Shown in pieces: positions 54,486 to 64,000 of a stretch of DNA of 64,000 nt (positions within the stretch are counted from its first letter, which is position 1; each line of letters starts with the position of its first letter). The position numbers and the translations under genes are program-made. This DNA comes from Lotus japonicus (Eukaryota; Streptophyta; Magnoliopsida; Fabales; Fabaceae), in the NCBI RefSeq assembly GCF_012489685.1, contig NC_080043.1, positions 13,572,223 to 13,636,222 of the forward strand, written 5' to 3'. The notes below the pieces were generated by a model. That model searched no databases, had not been told where the DNA came from, and was given only the letters and a program-made list of their open reading frames with translations.

Positions 54486-55913
54486 ATGGGTATGGCTGCA
54501 GAGACACAGTTTCATGTTTTGGCTGTTGATGATAGTCTTATTGACAGAATGTTGATTGAGAGGCTCCTCAAAACCTCTTCTTTTCATGGTAATTTTTATT
54601 AATTTTGTGATTATTTCCCCTTACAAAATCTGGATTTAGATTGCTATACTACAATATGATTGCAAAAATCAGATGATTCATTGAAATTTTTTTGGCCTTT
54701 TACTCAATTAGATATCTAATTTTTGTTGGTGTATTTTGCAATTACAGTTACTGCAGTTGATTCTGGTAGCAGGGCTTTGAAGTTTCTTGGCTTGCTTGAA
54801 GATGAGCAGAAGAAACACGAGCCTCCAGTTTCTATTGCTCCAGAAACTCAACAGGTTCAATTCTCTTGCTAAATTACTAATTTCAAATACTTATGGTTTA
54901 ACTACAAACCTTTTTTAGTGGAAAAGTTTGGAGTGATCTATGATCTAATAGTTCCCTTTACCTGTTCTTGCAGGATGCAGAAGTGAACCTGATCATAACT
55001 GATTACTGTATGCCAGGAATGACAGGCTATGATCTGTTGAGAAAGATCAAGGTAAAACTCTAGGATATTTTTTAAGACTAATAAAATGGCTTATGTCACT
55101 TATTTATGTGATTGATCTAGTTTGTATTCCATAAAAAATATTCCACTTTCAGCTCATTTCAAAATTTGAATTCATCACAGGCGGTAGCCAATTAACTATA
55201 TTCGAAATTTTGAATTTGAATTTGAATTATTTTTGCTGTTCATTTAAAAATTTGAAATGTGATCTCTGTAATAAATGTGATGTGATTAAGCATTTCTAAT
55301 TCTGATTAGAACTTTGGGAGAACCATATCACAAAAGCTAGCTAGCCGTTGTAGTTGGAGTCTTTCTTTCTTCTAAATTATCTTCTTAATTATGAAATTTG
55401 AATGTATCAAATTCAAACTATGATGGGCATCATAACATTTTCAAACAATTTTTTTATTAGCATCATAACATTCAATTGCTGGTGTTTTCTCTTGTTTTGG
55501 TGCTAGAAGAGTAACAAGTTTGTTGATTTGATTTGCAGGAATCTAAATCTCTTAAGGATATACCAGTTGTGATTATGTCCTCAGAGAATGTCCCATCAAG
55601 GATCAACAGGTGAGAGAAACTGCTTCTAATCACCCACACATATTATCAAGAAAATAATTCTAAGTTTCAAATTCACAAATATGTGAAGTCTTTATCACAT
55701 ACAGAACTTAAAATCTGACAAGAGACTTAATTTTTCTTTTGGATCAGATGCTTAGAAGAAGGAGCTGAAGAATTCTTTCTGAAGCCAGTTCAACAGGCAG
55801 ATGTGAACAAACTCAGGCCCCATTTGCTGAAATCAAAAGTAAAAGATGAGGCTGATGAATTCACTAACAACAAAAAAATGGTTACAGAAGAAGGCAAAAA
55901 ATGTAGCATCTAA
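54486..55913 (+). CDS. Type-A response regulator (ARR8/ARR9-like), cytokinin signalling
   Basis: Five exons in phase encode 174 residues: 54,486-54,588; 54,748-54,854; 54,974-55,051; 55,539-55,609; 55,748-55,913. The receiver domain is complete: the acidic pair in [11 protein letters not shown], the phospho-acceptor Asp in [18 protein letters not shown], the Ser/Thr position in [15 protein letters not shown], and the Lys in [12 protein letters not shown]. The start [18 protein letters not shown] is that of the ARR8/ARR9 branch. After the receiver there is only a short Lys/Glu-rich tail, with no GARP DNA-binding domain, so it is type-A. Type-A proteins accept phosphate from AHP proteins and damp cytokinin signalling in nucleus and cytosol. 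The tail is shorter than in ARR9. The gene looks intact. Confidence 0.95.
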
Positions 55914-57838
55914 AAGTGATTCCCGTTAAAATTGATGTGATGACACATAGATAGTACCTATGACATTTTCCTAGATGAAGGCTAATTCTTACCAAAGGAA
56001 TTTGCAGGATAGGTCCCTGATATTACTTAACAGAACAATTTTTGTCTGATAAATTGGTTATTATTTTTAGCTAATTTTTTTCTCTTTCTCTTGTGTCATA
56101 TGCTTGACATTCATATATGCATCAAAGTTTTTTCTTTCTTAAAAGAAAGCCAAGAACCTGTGATATGAAGGTTCTTCTATTTAGTCTTAATCTTAAGCAA
56201 AGGTTTCAATTGAAATCCCATCAGAAAACAAGAAAATTTAACAGAACAAAGTTTCCCTCTTCGTCTACATCTCGGTTTATTAAATTTAAACATGTATCAT
56301 AGAAATATTAATCCTGATCCTCATTATTGTCTACATCGTCTACATCTCGCTATACTAGGCATGATAATATTATGGCGTATCCAAGATACGAAGGTTCTTC
56401 GACTATATAGTCTAAATTCGTTTCTTTTTTTTAGGTCATTCAAGCTGAGCTACAATGTTTAGATCGCAATAGAGATTATTAACCCGCTCATCCAAATTTA
56501 GATTATAACCTTGAATCCTTATGACTCTTCGAGACTCTATAAGAGAATAGATGGGTCACGTCTATTCATGACGTGATCATTTAGAAAAAGATAAACAGGT
56601 GGTCATTTTTTGTTGGAATTTCCTCACGTGCGCATTTATTGAGGAGTTATACAATGATGAAACATGTTGTACAAAAGTCTAATTTACCCTTCCTTACATC
56701 CCTTTGAATTTCACGACGAGTGAGCTTCTATTTCTTTCTCTTCTTTCCTTTCACAATCCTTCTGGCTCTCGCTCTCAAGGAGTGGTTTTTGCCTTCCTCC
56801 CTTTTTATACCCACTTCAGCGGTATCATTCTCACCTTCACTTCTTGGTAAGCTCTTCTCTTCTACTTCTTTTCAAGGATGCTTTTGGATTTCAATTTTGG
56901 CCACGACCACCATGGTTGATTTTGCTGGGAGAGGAGGTTTGATAGTTTTTGGACCCATTTTTGGCATTCTTGCTTGTAGCCAATTTAGCATTAGCTTAGC
57001 ATTGGTGTCTTGGCCAACTCTAAAAGGGTCGAAGCTAACTTTTAGAGTTAGCCAAAATGCTGACTCTAAATTTAGCATCATTAATAGCGCTAGGCCGATA
57101 CTACTTACTTTATTATGATAAGAAAGTTGATACTAAAATATTTCTTTATCCTCGGTTGTATAGGGCGACGCTAATTTATTTGTTTTAGAGTCGGCCTATA
57201 AGACCGATGTTATTTATTGACGCTCTTAAACGGAAACTACTTGTATGGCTACAAAAATGAAGGCCAGTATTAACCTCATCAAATTATATCACATAGAAAC
57301 AAAAGAAAATGTAAACTAGTATGGAGACAAGAGGAGAGAAATTTTGTCCAACCAATCAATATAGGAAGGTTCACTTCATTACTTCAATTTGAAACATTTT
57401 TTTACCAAAAGATGAATATAAAAAGTACATTAATTATTTACACTAAGCCAATTTACAAATTGAAAAGATGAATGAAATGATCTTAAAATTTACTTGGTTC
57501 ATATTTGACAGGAAACAAAAAAAATTCAGATATATTAAACAGAAAGTAATTGTGGATCCGATCATAGTGACAGTGACAATTAGTCTAAAGTTGTACCTAA
57601 CTCTCTCTTCTTCCCCTGGCATTTTCCACCACTCTTTATCCATCTCCCCTTCTTCCATCACCTCTAATACCTGTCAATAAATTAGAGAATTCAACCAGCC
57701 CACCTAGCATCAGTCCCTTAAGTAAGGTTAAACTTGAGAACCGATTCCCTTTATGGCTTGAGGCTGTTATGTTTATCCATAGTATAAAAGACAAACTACA
57801 CCAACAGGCAAACAGATAATATGCTGATTTTTTCAAGG
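55914..57838. other. Intergenic region, possible degenerate transposon
   Basis: The first 250 bp probably holds the response-regulator 3' UTR. From 56,700 to 57,260 there is a hydrophobic open frame (132 codons) on the plus strand that I do not recognise and doubt. It overlaps sequence with repeated GACGCTAATTT-, GTCGGCCTATAAGACCGA- and TTAGAGTTAGCC-type motifs, which resemble subterminal repeats of a DNA transposon. No ends were found. Confidence 0.35.
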
Positions 57839-57840
57839 TT

Positions 57841-58351
57841 TGGAGGTCCTCTAAAATAGGGGTCCTTTGGTTAAGGCCCCTACAAATTTTTTGGGTGAAA
57901 GAAGCCCCTAATGTGAAAATAATATATAGTGATAAGCCCCTATCATGAAGTTTCATTTAATTGCTGATGATTCTTTAAACAACGCTGACATAGATTATAT
58001 TTTGTGAAAATTATTCAATTAAAGAGGGTGCCACGTAAGTAAATGAGGGTTGAAAAATAAAAATAAAAATAAAAACTCAAAGTAAAAAACCCAAGTACGT
58101 TTGGGGATTTTACTTGGTTTTTTACTTTGGGTTTTTTTATTTTTTTCAACCCTAATTTACTTACGTGCCACCCTAATAATTTTCACAAAATATAATCCAC
58201 GTAAGCGTCGTTTGCAGAATAATAAAAAATTAAATGGAACCTCACTACAGGGGCTTATCACTATTTATTATTTTCACATTAAAGGGTTATTCCACCCAAA
58301 AAATTTTGTAGGTGCATTAACCAAAGAACCCTTATTTTAGAGGGACCTCCA
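57841..58351. mobile_element. Foldback element, 511 bp, long inverted arms
   Basis: The left end TGGAGGTCCTCTAAAATAGG mirrors the right end CTTATTTTAGAGGGACCTCCA. The arms are about 245 bp each and meet near 58,100 (AAAAACCCAAGTA / TACTTGGTTTTTTA). Arms are diverged by small indels. No target-site duplication is evident. Long-armed elements of this kind are usually Mutator-type or foldback. Confidence 0.75.
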
Positions 58352-58653
58352 ACATATTTAAGCTTTTTTTCAAAAAAATAATAACAAGGGTAAATATAAC
58401 AAATGTAATTGAGGTAAGATTCTAATTAATCAAAGACAAGATTCTCACAAAAATGTGTGTCACTGTGTCTACTTCTCAAGGACGCCAATACAAACAGGCA
58501 CTACATGTACTGATATGACAATTAACTGTGATGATTAATATGGCATGCATTGTAATTAAACTAAAAATCAAGATAATTTAATTAACCCTGTCGAGATAAT
58601 TTTAAACCTGTCTTTTTACCGTTTGCACCTATGCTGCAGCCGTCGTTGGCAGC

Positions 58654-58798
58654 CATAACAACAAGGTTTATTTTTTGTATATCGGAAATATAAATTACAC
58701 CATCCAGAGATTGATTCTCAGACCTCCCTCACCCAACCCATATGTCTCATAGCTCTTACCACTTAAGTTATCATTCGGGGACATAACAGCAAGGTTTA
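58654..58798 (-). repeat. tRNA-type SINE with long target-site duplication
   Basis: Body at 58,671-58,781. On the minus strand: GATAACTTAAGTGGTAAGAG, GACATATGGGTTGGGTGAGG, GAGAATCAATCTC, and the tail TTTCCGATATACAAAAAATA. Flanking 17-bp repeats CATAACAACAAGGTTTA / CATAACAGCAAGGTTTA differ at one site. Same family as 18,225-18,340. Confidence 0.85.
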
Positions 58799-58799
58799 A

Positions 58800-59700
58800 A
58801 ATTATTTCCATAGATTAAAATTTGATTAACTTGATTTTCAATTTAATAAAAAAATAATAATACGTGTCATTTTAATCATCACATTTAATTGTCACATTAG
58901 CACATGTAGGACAGGTGAGCGAAAATCCGTTAAAGTTTGGATGGAATGTTAACAATAGGACCATAACTATTTAACTACTTAATCAAAAAACAAGGGGACT
59001 AAAATTAAGAAATCATTAAATTATGGATCAAAAGTGCAATTAAGCTTTTATAAATTAGATGTTATTTTAGGGTGTGTTAAAGTTTTCAAAAATGTTCCAT
59101 TTTGTTCTTGAACTAAAATGTTGGGCTCAAGAAACATCTTCTCATATTAGATTTCATCTCAAGTAAATGTCCGGTTCCTTCTCATTCTATGTAAGAAAAA
59201 TCTTTTTTAGTTTCTATGTTTCCTTACTTATGTTTGATTTTACAAAATGTCATAAATAAGTTAACAAGTCGAGGGGATTTGTATCTCGACTCTTTATTCA
59301 ATAAAGATTTTGCGTTAAAAAAAACCAAGTTGTGTTGAGTCTCCCTAAAGTGTTCCCTGACCAATGACCATATAATTTCCGTTCCCAACTCAGAGTTCAA
59401 CTGTTGAATCTGCATCTTGACTCCTATTTCGAAACCAGGTTAGCTCTCTCTCTTTCTCTGTGTTATTGAATCAGTAAGGTGTATTTCCTTTGAAGAAAGC
59501 ACTTCTGATCTTCATGAATTATGATATAGCAAGGGACCTTATATCTTCATGAATTATGATATAGACTATGATTGTAGCCTAGTTAGCTTTTTATTGGAGG
59601 TGGATCATCTTCTTCTAGTTTTTTTTTTTTTTGTTTGTTTCTTTTTCTGAATTAAAGGTATGGTTTTACTTATGCTTGTATTGAATTTCATTTGCCAAAG
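58800..59700. other. Promoter region of the NBS-LRR gene
   Basis: AT-rich. It has a direct repeat ATCTTCATGAATTATGATAT at about 59,510 and 59,541, and a T-run before the start. No other gene seen. Confidence 0.45.
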
Positions 59701-59701
59701 G

Positions 59702-62293
59702 ATGGAAGCCATTGCTTGTCTTATCTTGGAAAAACTGAGCTCTTCAGCTATCAAAGAGTTTGGAATCATTTGGAATCTCAAAGATGATCTACAAAGAATG
59801 AAGAACACAGTCTCTGCAATAAAAGCTGTGCTCCGTGACGCCGAGGCCAAGGCCACCACTAACCATCAAACTAGTAATTGGCTGGAGGAGCTGAAAGATG
59901 TACTCTATGATGCAGATGACTTACTTGATGATCTGTCTACAGAAGATTTGAAGAGGCAAGTGATGATTGGAAATAAGTTTGTGAGAAAGCTACAAATCTT
60001 CTTCTCAAAATCAAACCAAATTGCCCATGGTCTTAAATTAGGCCATAACATGAAAGCAATTCAGAAGAGGCTTCATGATATTGCTAATAATAAACAGGCA
60101 CTGCAATTGAGTGACCACCCTGTGGAGACTCCAACTGCATATAGGGAACAAAGACAAACTTACTCTTTTGTGAGTAAGGATGAAGTCATTGGGAGAGAGG
60201 ATGAAAAGACACTCCTTACAAGCTATTTACTACACAACAGTGTGACAGATGATGTTTCTGTGATTCCAATTGTTGGGATTGGAGGATTAGGTAAGACAAC
60301 ACTTGCTCAACTTGTTTATAATGACAATGCTTTCCAAGACTATTTTGAGCAAAAGATGTGGGTGTATGTCTCAGATGAATTTGACATTAGGAAAATAGCT
60401 CAGAAGATGATTGGGCAGGGTGAGAATAGTGAGATTGAGCAAGTGCAGCAAGACCTCAGAAACAAAATTCAAAGGAAGAAATATTTTCTTGTGTTGGACG
60501 ATGTGTGGAACGAGGATCGTGAACTGTGGCTTAAATTGAAGAGCTTGCTCATGGAAGGTGCAAAGGGAAGCATGATAATTGTAACGACACGGAGTCAGAC
60601 AGTAGCGAAAATAATGGGCACACATCCACCCCTTTTCTTAAAAGGTTTGGATTCACAAAGATCTTGGAAGCTATTCTCTCGAGTGGCATTCAGTGAGGGA
60701 AAAGAACCAAATGATTTGGAGTTGTTGGCCATAGGAAGGGACATTGTTAAAAAATGTGCTGGCATTCCTCTTGCAATAAGAACTATTGGTAGCCTCTTGT
60801 ATTCTCGAAATTTAGGCAGCAGTGATTGGCTATATTTCAGGGATGTTGAGTTTTCAAGGATAGAGCAGCACAAGGACAAAATCTTTGCAATCCTTAAACT
60901 GAGTTATGACCATCTTCCCTCATTTATGAAAAACTGTTTTGCTTATTGTTCATTGTTTCCTAAAGGCTTCGAGTTTGAGAAGAAAACACTCATTCAGTTA
61001 TGGGTAGCTGAGGGATTCATTCAACCAGGAAATGACATTAGATGTGTAGAAGAGGTTGGTCATGTGTACTTCATGAATCTGCTGTCAATGTCATTCTTCC
61101 AAGATGTCACTATGGAGGATTGGGGTGATGTAAGTACTTGCAAAATGCATGACCTAATGCATGATCTAGCACAATTAGTGGTTGGAAAAGAATATGCTGT
61201 GGTTGGTGGAAAAGAAGCAAACATAGGAAACAGAATACGTTATTTGTCTTCTCATACCGTGTTGCATTTTTCACAGACAACATCCTCTTCCTACAAGTTA
61301 AGGACATATCTCGTGCTAAGTCAACAAATTCATGCTAGAAATTGTTTGGATCAGTTGTATTTTGATTCTCTTCTAGGCCTAAAGTGCTTGCGAGTGTTAA
61401 CACTTAGCGGACCAGGTGTTTTCGCAATTCCAAAAATTTTTAAAGAGTTGAAGCATTTGAGATATGTCGATCTTTCAAGGAATAGAGCGCTTCAAATTCT
61501 TCCATGGGTCATTACTAGTCTACATCACCTGCAAACTCTAAAACTTTCTGAATGTCCTGATCTCACAGAATTACCAGAAGATATCAATAAAAGTCTCAGG
61601 CATCTTGAGTTGAATGGTTGTGAGGGATTGAAATGTATGCCGCGCGGGTTGGGACAGTTGACCAATCTTCAAACACTAACACATTTTGTGTTGGACCGCA
61701 GAAGCACAAGATGCAGCAGTGTAAATGACTTGAGTGGACTAAACAACCTTAGAGGGAGATTAGAAATCAAATGGTTGGATTCCCTGCGCTATAATGCTGG
61801 GGAGGTTGAGTGTGCCAAGGTTCTTCTTGAGAAGAAACATCTACAAGAATTGGAGCTGCGGTGGTGGTATGATGTGGAGGTTAGACCAAGTCCATTATTT
61901 CGGGAGGTTCTTGATTTAGACAGTGGGTCGGAAATATCAAAACCAGAAGTAAACAACAACTGGTTGGAAGATGAGATGATCTTACAAGGATTGCAGCCAC
62001 ATCACTCGCTTAAAAAACTAGTAATAGATGGATTTTGTGGGAAAAGGTTACCAGACTGGATAGGGAATCTCTCATCGCTCGCGAGTCTTGAAATCCGTAA
62101 TTGCGGTGGTTTGAAATTGCTACCTGATGGAATGCATAACCTCATGTCTTTAAAGAAATTATGCATATATAACTGCTCACTGTTAGAGAAAAGATGTGCA
62201 AGACCATATGGTGAAGACTGGCCTAAAATTGCTTGCATCCCAAAAGTTGTGATCTCTCCCATGTCACCGTCCGCTATGAAGTATTTTACTTGA
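59702..62293 (+). CDS. CC-NBS-LRR disease-resistance-type protein (RGA class)
   Basis: Intronless, 863 residues from the ATG at 59,702 (MEAIACLILEKL), the usual start of this class; an in-frame ATG at 59,660 adds 14 hydrophobic residues and is less likely. The coiled-coil Rx-type N-terminus contains WLEELKDVLYDADDLLDDL (EDVID-type). NB-ARC motifs in order: P-loop GIGGLGKTTLAQ (about 192), kinase-2 FLVLDDVW (about 262-269), RNBS-B GSMIIVTTRS, GLPL-type CAGIPLAI (about 352), RNBS-D CFAYCSLFPKG (about 412), MHD in KMHDLMHDLAQ (about 482). A short LRR region of roughly ten repeats follows, ending GEDWPKIACIPKVV, the common RGA terminus. Such proteins are intracellular immune receptors; the ligand is unknown. 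It is shorter than many relatives because of fewer LRRs, but all motifs are present. Confidence 0.93.
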   Translation: MEAIACLILEKLSSSAIKEFGIIWNLKDDLQRMKNTVSAIKAVLRDAEAKATTNHQTSNWLEELKDVLYDADDLLDDLSTEDLKRQVMIGNKFVRKLQIFFSKSNQIAHGLKLGHNMKAIQKRLHDIANNKQALQLSDHPVETPTAYREQRQTYSFVSKDEVIGREDEKTLLTSYLLHNSVTDDVSVIPIVGIGGLGKTTLAQLVYNDNAFQDYFEQKMWVYVSDEFDIRKIAQKMIGQGENSEIEQVQQDLRNKIQRKKYFLVLDDVWNEDRELWLKLKSLLMEGAKGSMIIVTTRSQTVAKIMGTHPPLFLKGLDSQRSWKLFSRVAFSEGKEPNDLELLAIGRDIVKKCAGIPLAIRTIGSLLYSRNLGSSDWLYFRDVEFSRIEQHKDKIFAILKLSYDHLPSFMKNCFAYCSLFPKGFEFEKKTLIQLWVAEGFIQPGNDIRCVEEVGHVYFMNLLSMSFFQDVTMEDWGDVSTCKMHDLMHDLAQLVVGKEYAVVGGKEANIGNRIRYLSSHTVLHFSQTTSSSYKLRTYLVLSQQIHARNCLDQLYFDSLLGLKCLRVLTLSGPGVFAIPKIFKELKHLRYVDLSRNRALQILPWVITSLHHLQTLKLSECPDLTELPEDINKSLRHLELNGCEGLKCMPRGLGQLTNLQTLTHFVLDRRSTRCSSVNDLSGLNNLRGRLEIKWLDSLRYNAGEVECAKVLLEKKHLQELELRWWYDVEVRPSPLFREVLDLDSGSEISKPEVNNNWLEDEMILQGLQPHHSLKKLVIDGFCGKRLPDWIGNLSSLASLEIRNCGGLKLLPDGMHNLMSLKKLCIYNCSLLEKRCARPYGEDWPKIACIPKVVISPMSPSAMKYFT

Positions 62294-63489
62294 TTCAAGA
62301 TCTTTCCCTGGTTGTGGAGGAGTTTCTGAATCTGCTTTCTTGATCTAATCTCCATGTATTTGATCCCTTGTGTGTCATCCGGCCTCCATAGTCTCTTCAC
62401 TCAGCTTCCCTGAAGGCTTAAAAATCCACCCGTATTCATGTGATTTCTTTTGCACTTAGATAGCTTTATACAGTTTTCTTTCTTCTCTTGCCTCATTCAG
62501 TCTTGGTCTGTGCTTTCCCATTCTGTGTATGACTCATGTTGGGATGAATGAAAAGAAGGCAGCAAAGTCTCTTTATTTCTTATTGTGTCAATGAATATTT
62601 TGTTACTATGGGTTAGTGGTTCATATTGCTTGTGATTGAGGTAAGCTTCTCTTCGCGATTTAAATCTTTTTCATATTAATTTTTCGCCATTTTAATCACA
62701 TTATGGTTTTGATATTGGGATTACATACATCTGTTTTGATAGATGGATTCCATGGCCTTATTTATTCGGATCATGCATATCATTTGCTGACTTGAATTGA
62801 TTGTTTTGTTGCTTCAAAAACTAGCTGTCTTTTCCCTTTAGATTTGTTGCTTCGTTATGTAGAATCTGTCTTATCTTTTTTCTTCACGCAGAACATTTCT
62901 ATGTTTCTTTGAGATATCACTTCAGTGCAATCTACTATGTGTTGCTCCATCTTCTAACTTTAAGGCCTATTCTTTTCCAATTTACAACATACAGAAATTT
63001 GATCTACTAATGCAAATCCCTCAAGTATATGGCTGTCTTACTGATTTTGCGAAGGTATCAGAAACAAATTAAGATCTGTACAGCAGAAACTACTCTCATG
63101 CTCCTCTCTATTTAAGTAGCACCAGGGTTAGAACCAGAAAAAATTGGTAACGCTGTGGAAATTTAATACATTAAGAATGACTAATTAGAATAGACAGTAT
63201 TAATGTTTTTCTGGGGGCGGATATCACACTTGAGTAAAGATCTGTACAACAGAAAGTACTCTCACACTCCTGTCTGTTTAGGTAGCAGCAGCACCCAGAA
63301 TTATTGAAGAAAACTGAGATGAAAATGGAAAACAGAAGTATAGAATATAGACTCTTTGGGGGTCTCTACTGCATTCCCAATCATTCCATTCAACTCTCAC
63401 TTCTCCTTTCCAATACTAACCCTTCACCTTATTCCAACCTCTACAAACTCATTACTATGGTTGACTCTCTCTATATATATATATATACA
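62294..63489. other. 3' flank of the NBS-LRR gene
   Basis: A probable 3' UTR, then spacer. ACTCTCA(T/C)(A/G)CTCCT(C/G)TCT and AAGATCTGTACA(G/A)CAGAAA occur twice (about 63,071 and 63,237), suggesting a diverged local duplication of about 170 bp. No gene. Confidence 0.45.
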
Positions 63490-64000
63490 CTAGATATTAT
63501 ACCCATGCGTTAGCACGAGTTTATTTATGATATTTTTTAATATTATATGAAAATTACTATAGTGTAATTATATAAATAATAAATATTAAAATATTTCTTA
63601 AATATAAATATAACAGAAAAAATTATTGTGTTTAGACATCGAAATAGATAGTATTACAGTTTTTTTGATGCATTAAATTACTTGTATTCGAATTCTCTTT
63701 TTTTTTGGGGCGAGAGATTAATCTCACGACTTTCGGCTATGGGGATACCTTAGTATTCGAATTCTCTTTATGTAAATAAACGATATTACTGAAATATAAA
63801 AAATTAAAAAAGAAAATATTATTAATAACATAAGAAAACTTGAGAAAATATTTTTACTACTATGTTTTTCAAATAATATACACACATGCAGTATATATAT
63901 AGTAAATATCTTCCAGAGACATTCATTTAATTTTGAAACTATTTTTCTAGATTGTTTATTAATGAATTTTAAATTTACTACTATTTAATTAAAATTATTA
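63490..64000 (-). mobile_element. Helitron 3' terminus, body running off the window
   Basis: On the minus strand the sequence ends with an imperfect hairpin ACTCGTGCTAACGCATGGGT, then ATAATAT and CTAG followed by T (63,490-63,489). This has the same layout as the Helitron end at 19,083-19,113. The body extends to the right, past the window. A small retroposed piece lies inside it. Confidence 0.6.
63684..63769 (-). mobile_element. Short A-tailed retroposon piece (52-bp insert)
   Basis: Perfect 17-bp repeats GTATTCGAATTCTCTTT (63,684-63,700 and 63,753-63,769) flank 52 bp. On the minus strand the insert includes CCCCATAGCCGAAAGTCGTG and AGATTAATCTCTCGCCCC, ending in an A-run. It looks like the 3' end of a SINE family different from the one at 18.2 kb. 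Confidence 0.8.

Noticed and set aside
56720..57118. 132-codon hydrophobic frame as a membrane protein gene
   Set aside because: The second half is made of transposon-like repeats and the hydrophobicity comes from T-rich DNA; no conserved motif.
1..64000. CRISPR arrays, bacterial operons or tRNA genes
   Set aside because: Regular spaced repeats are absent, genes are spliced plant genes, and no sequence folded convincingly into a tRNA; box A/B motifs found belong to SINEs.

Overview
This is nuclear DNA from a flowering plant, most likely a eudicot and probably a papilionoid legume. The evidence is spliced genes with GT/AG introns, AT-rich intergenic DNA, typical plant transposons, and clear homologues of plant families: P-class PPR proteins, a type-A response regulator, a CC-NBS-LRR protein, RBM48, CAF-1/FAS2 and a SirB1-like protein. 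The species call is inference only. Exon structures were assembled by hand from splice sites and reading phase.

Layout. 0-2 kb: repeat debris (MITE, Ty3 gag relic). 1.7-14.1 kb: a rearranged region with two PPR genes on the minus strand (3.05-4.71 and 12.4-14.1 kb; the second carries a frameshift). Between and beside them lie broken copies of segments of the SirB1-like gene further right, a 2.06-kb hAT element and LTR remnants. 14.2-19.1 kb: MITE, SINE, Copia relic and a probable 3.3-kb Helitron. 19.5-26.0 kb: a complete eight-exon SirB1/transglutaminase-like gene (minus). A 5S-rRNA-derived retroposon sits in its intron 2. 26-28.4 kb: AT-rich DNA with a Stowaway MITE and three tiny A-tailed insertions. 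28.6-29.7 kb: an intronless 365-residue helical-repeat protein of unknown family. 31.8-38.5 kb: decayed genes, namely a LINE RNase H piece, a 5'-truncated plastid-type gene that lost a splice acceptor, and a scrambled FAS2 copy whose first exon lies in an inverted repeat split by a hAT-like element. 39.7-42.6 kb: a class V aminotransferase (cysteine-desulfurase-like) gene with two frameshifting insertions. 43.0-44.4 kb: Copia gag, LTR and a hAT end. 44.96-50.06 kb: RBM48 (minus), eight coding exons plus a probable 5'-UTR exon, with a second complete hAT element in the 5'-UTR intron. 50.1-54.2 kb: Mutator-like MITE, LINE relics, SINE-like DNA and AT-rich spacer. 54.5-55.9 kb: an intact type-A response regulator preceded by a cluster of cytokinin-type AGAT(C/T) sites. 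57.8-58.4 kb: a 511-bp foldback. 59.7-62.3 kb: an intact single-exon CC-NBS-LRR gene. 63.5 kb to the end: the 3' terminus of another Helitron.

Intact-looking genes: PPR-1, the SirB1-like gene, the 365-residue protein, RBM48, the response regulator and the CC-NBS-LRR gene. They do not form a pathway and are unrelated neighbours.

The most unusual pattern is retroposition. Besides tRNA-type SINEs, there is a 116-bp 5S-rRNA-derived body with a SINE-like tail and 9-bp target-site duplications. There are also at least six insertions only 14-52 bp long, all A/T-tailed and flanked by perfect 12-17 bp direct repeats. Three carry tails resembling the local SINE or 5S element. They look like severely 5'-truncated products of LINE-driven retroposition.
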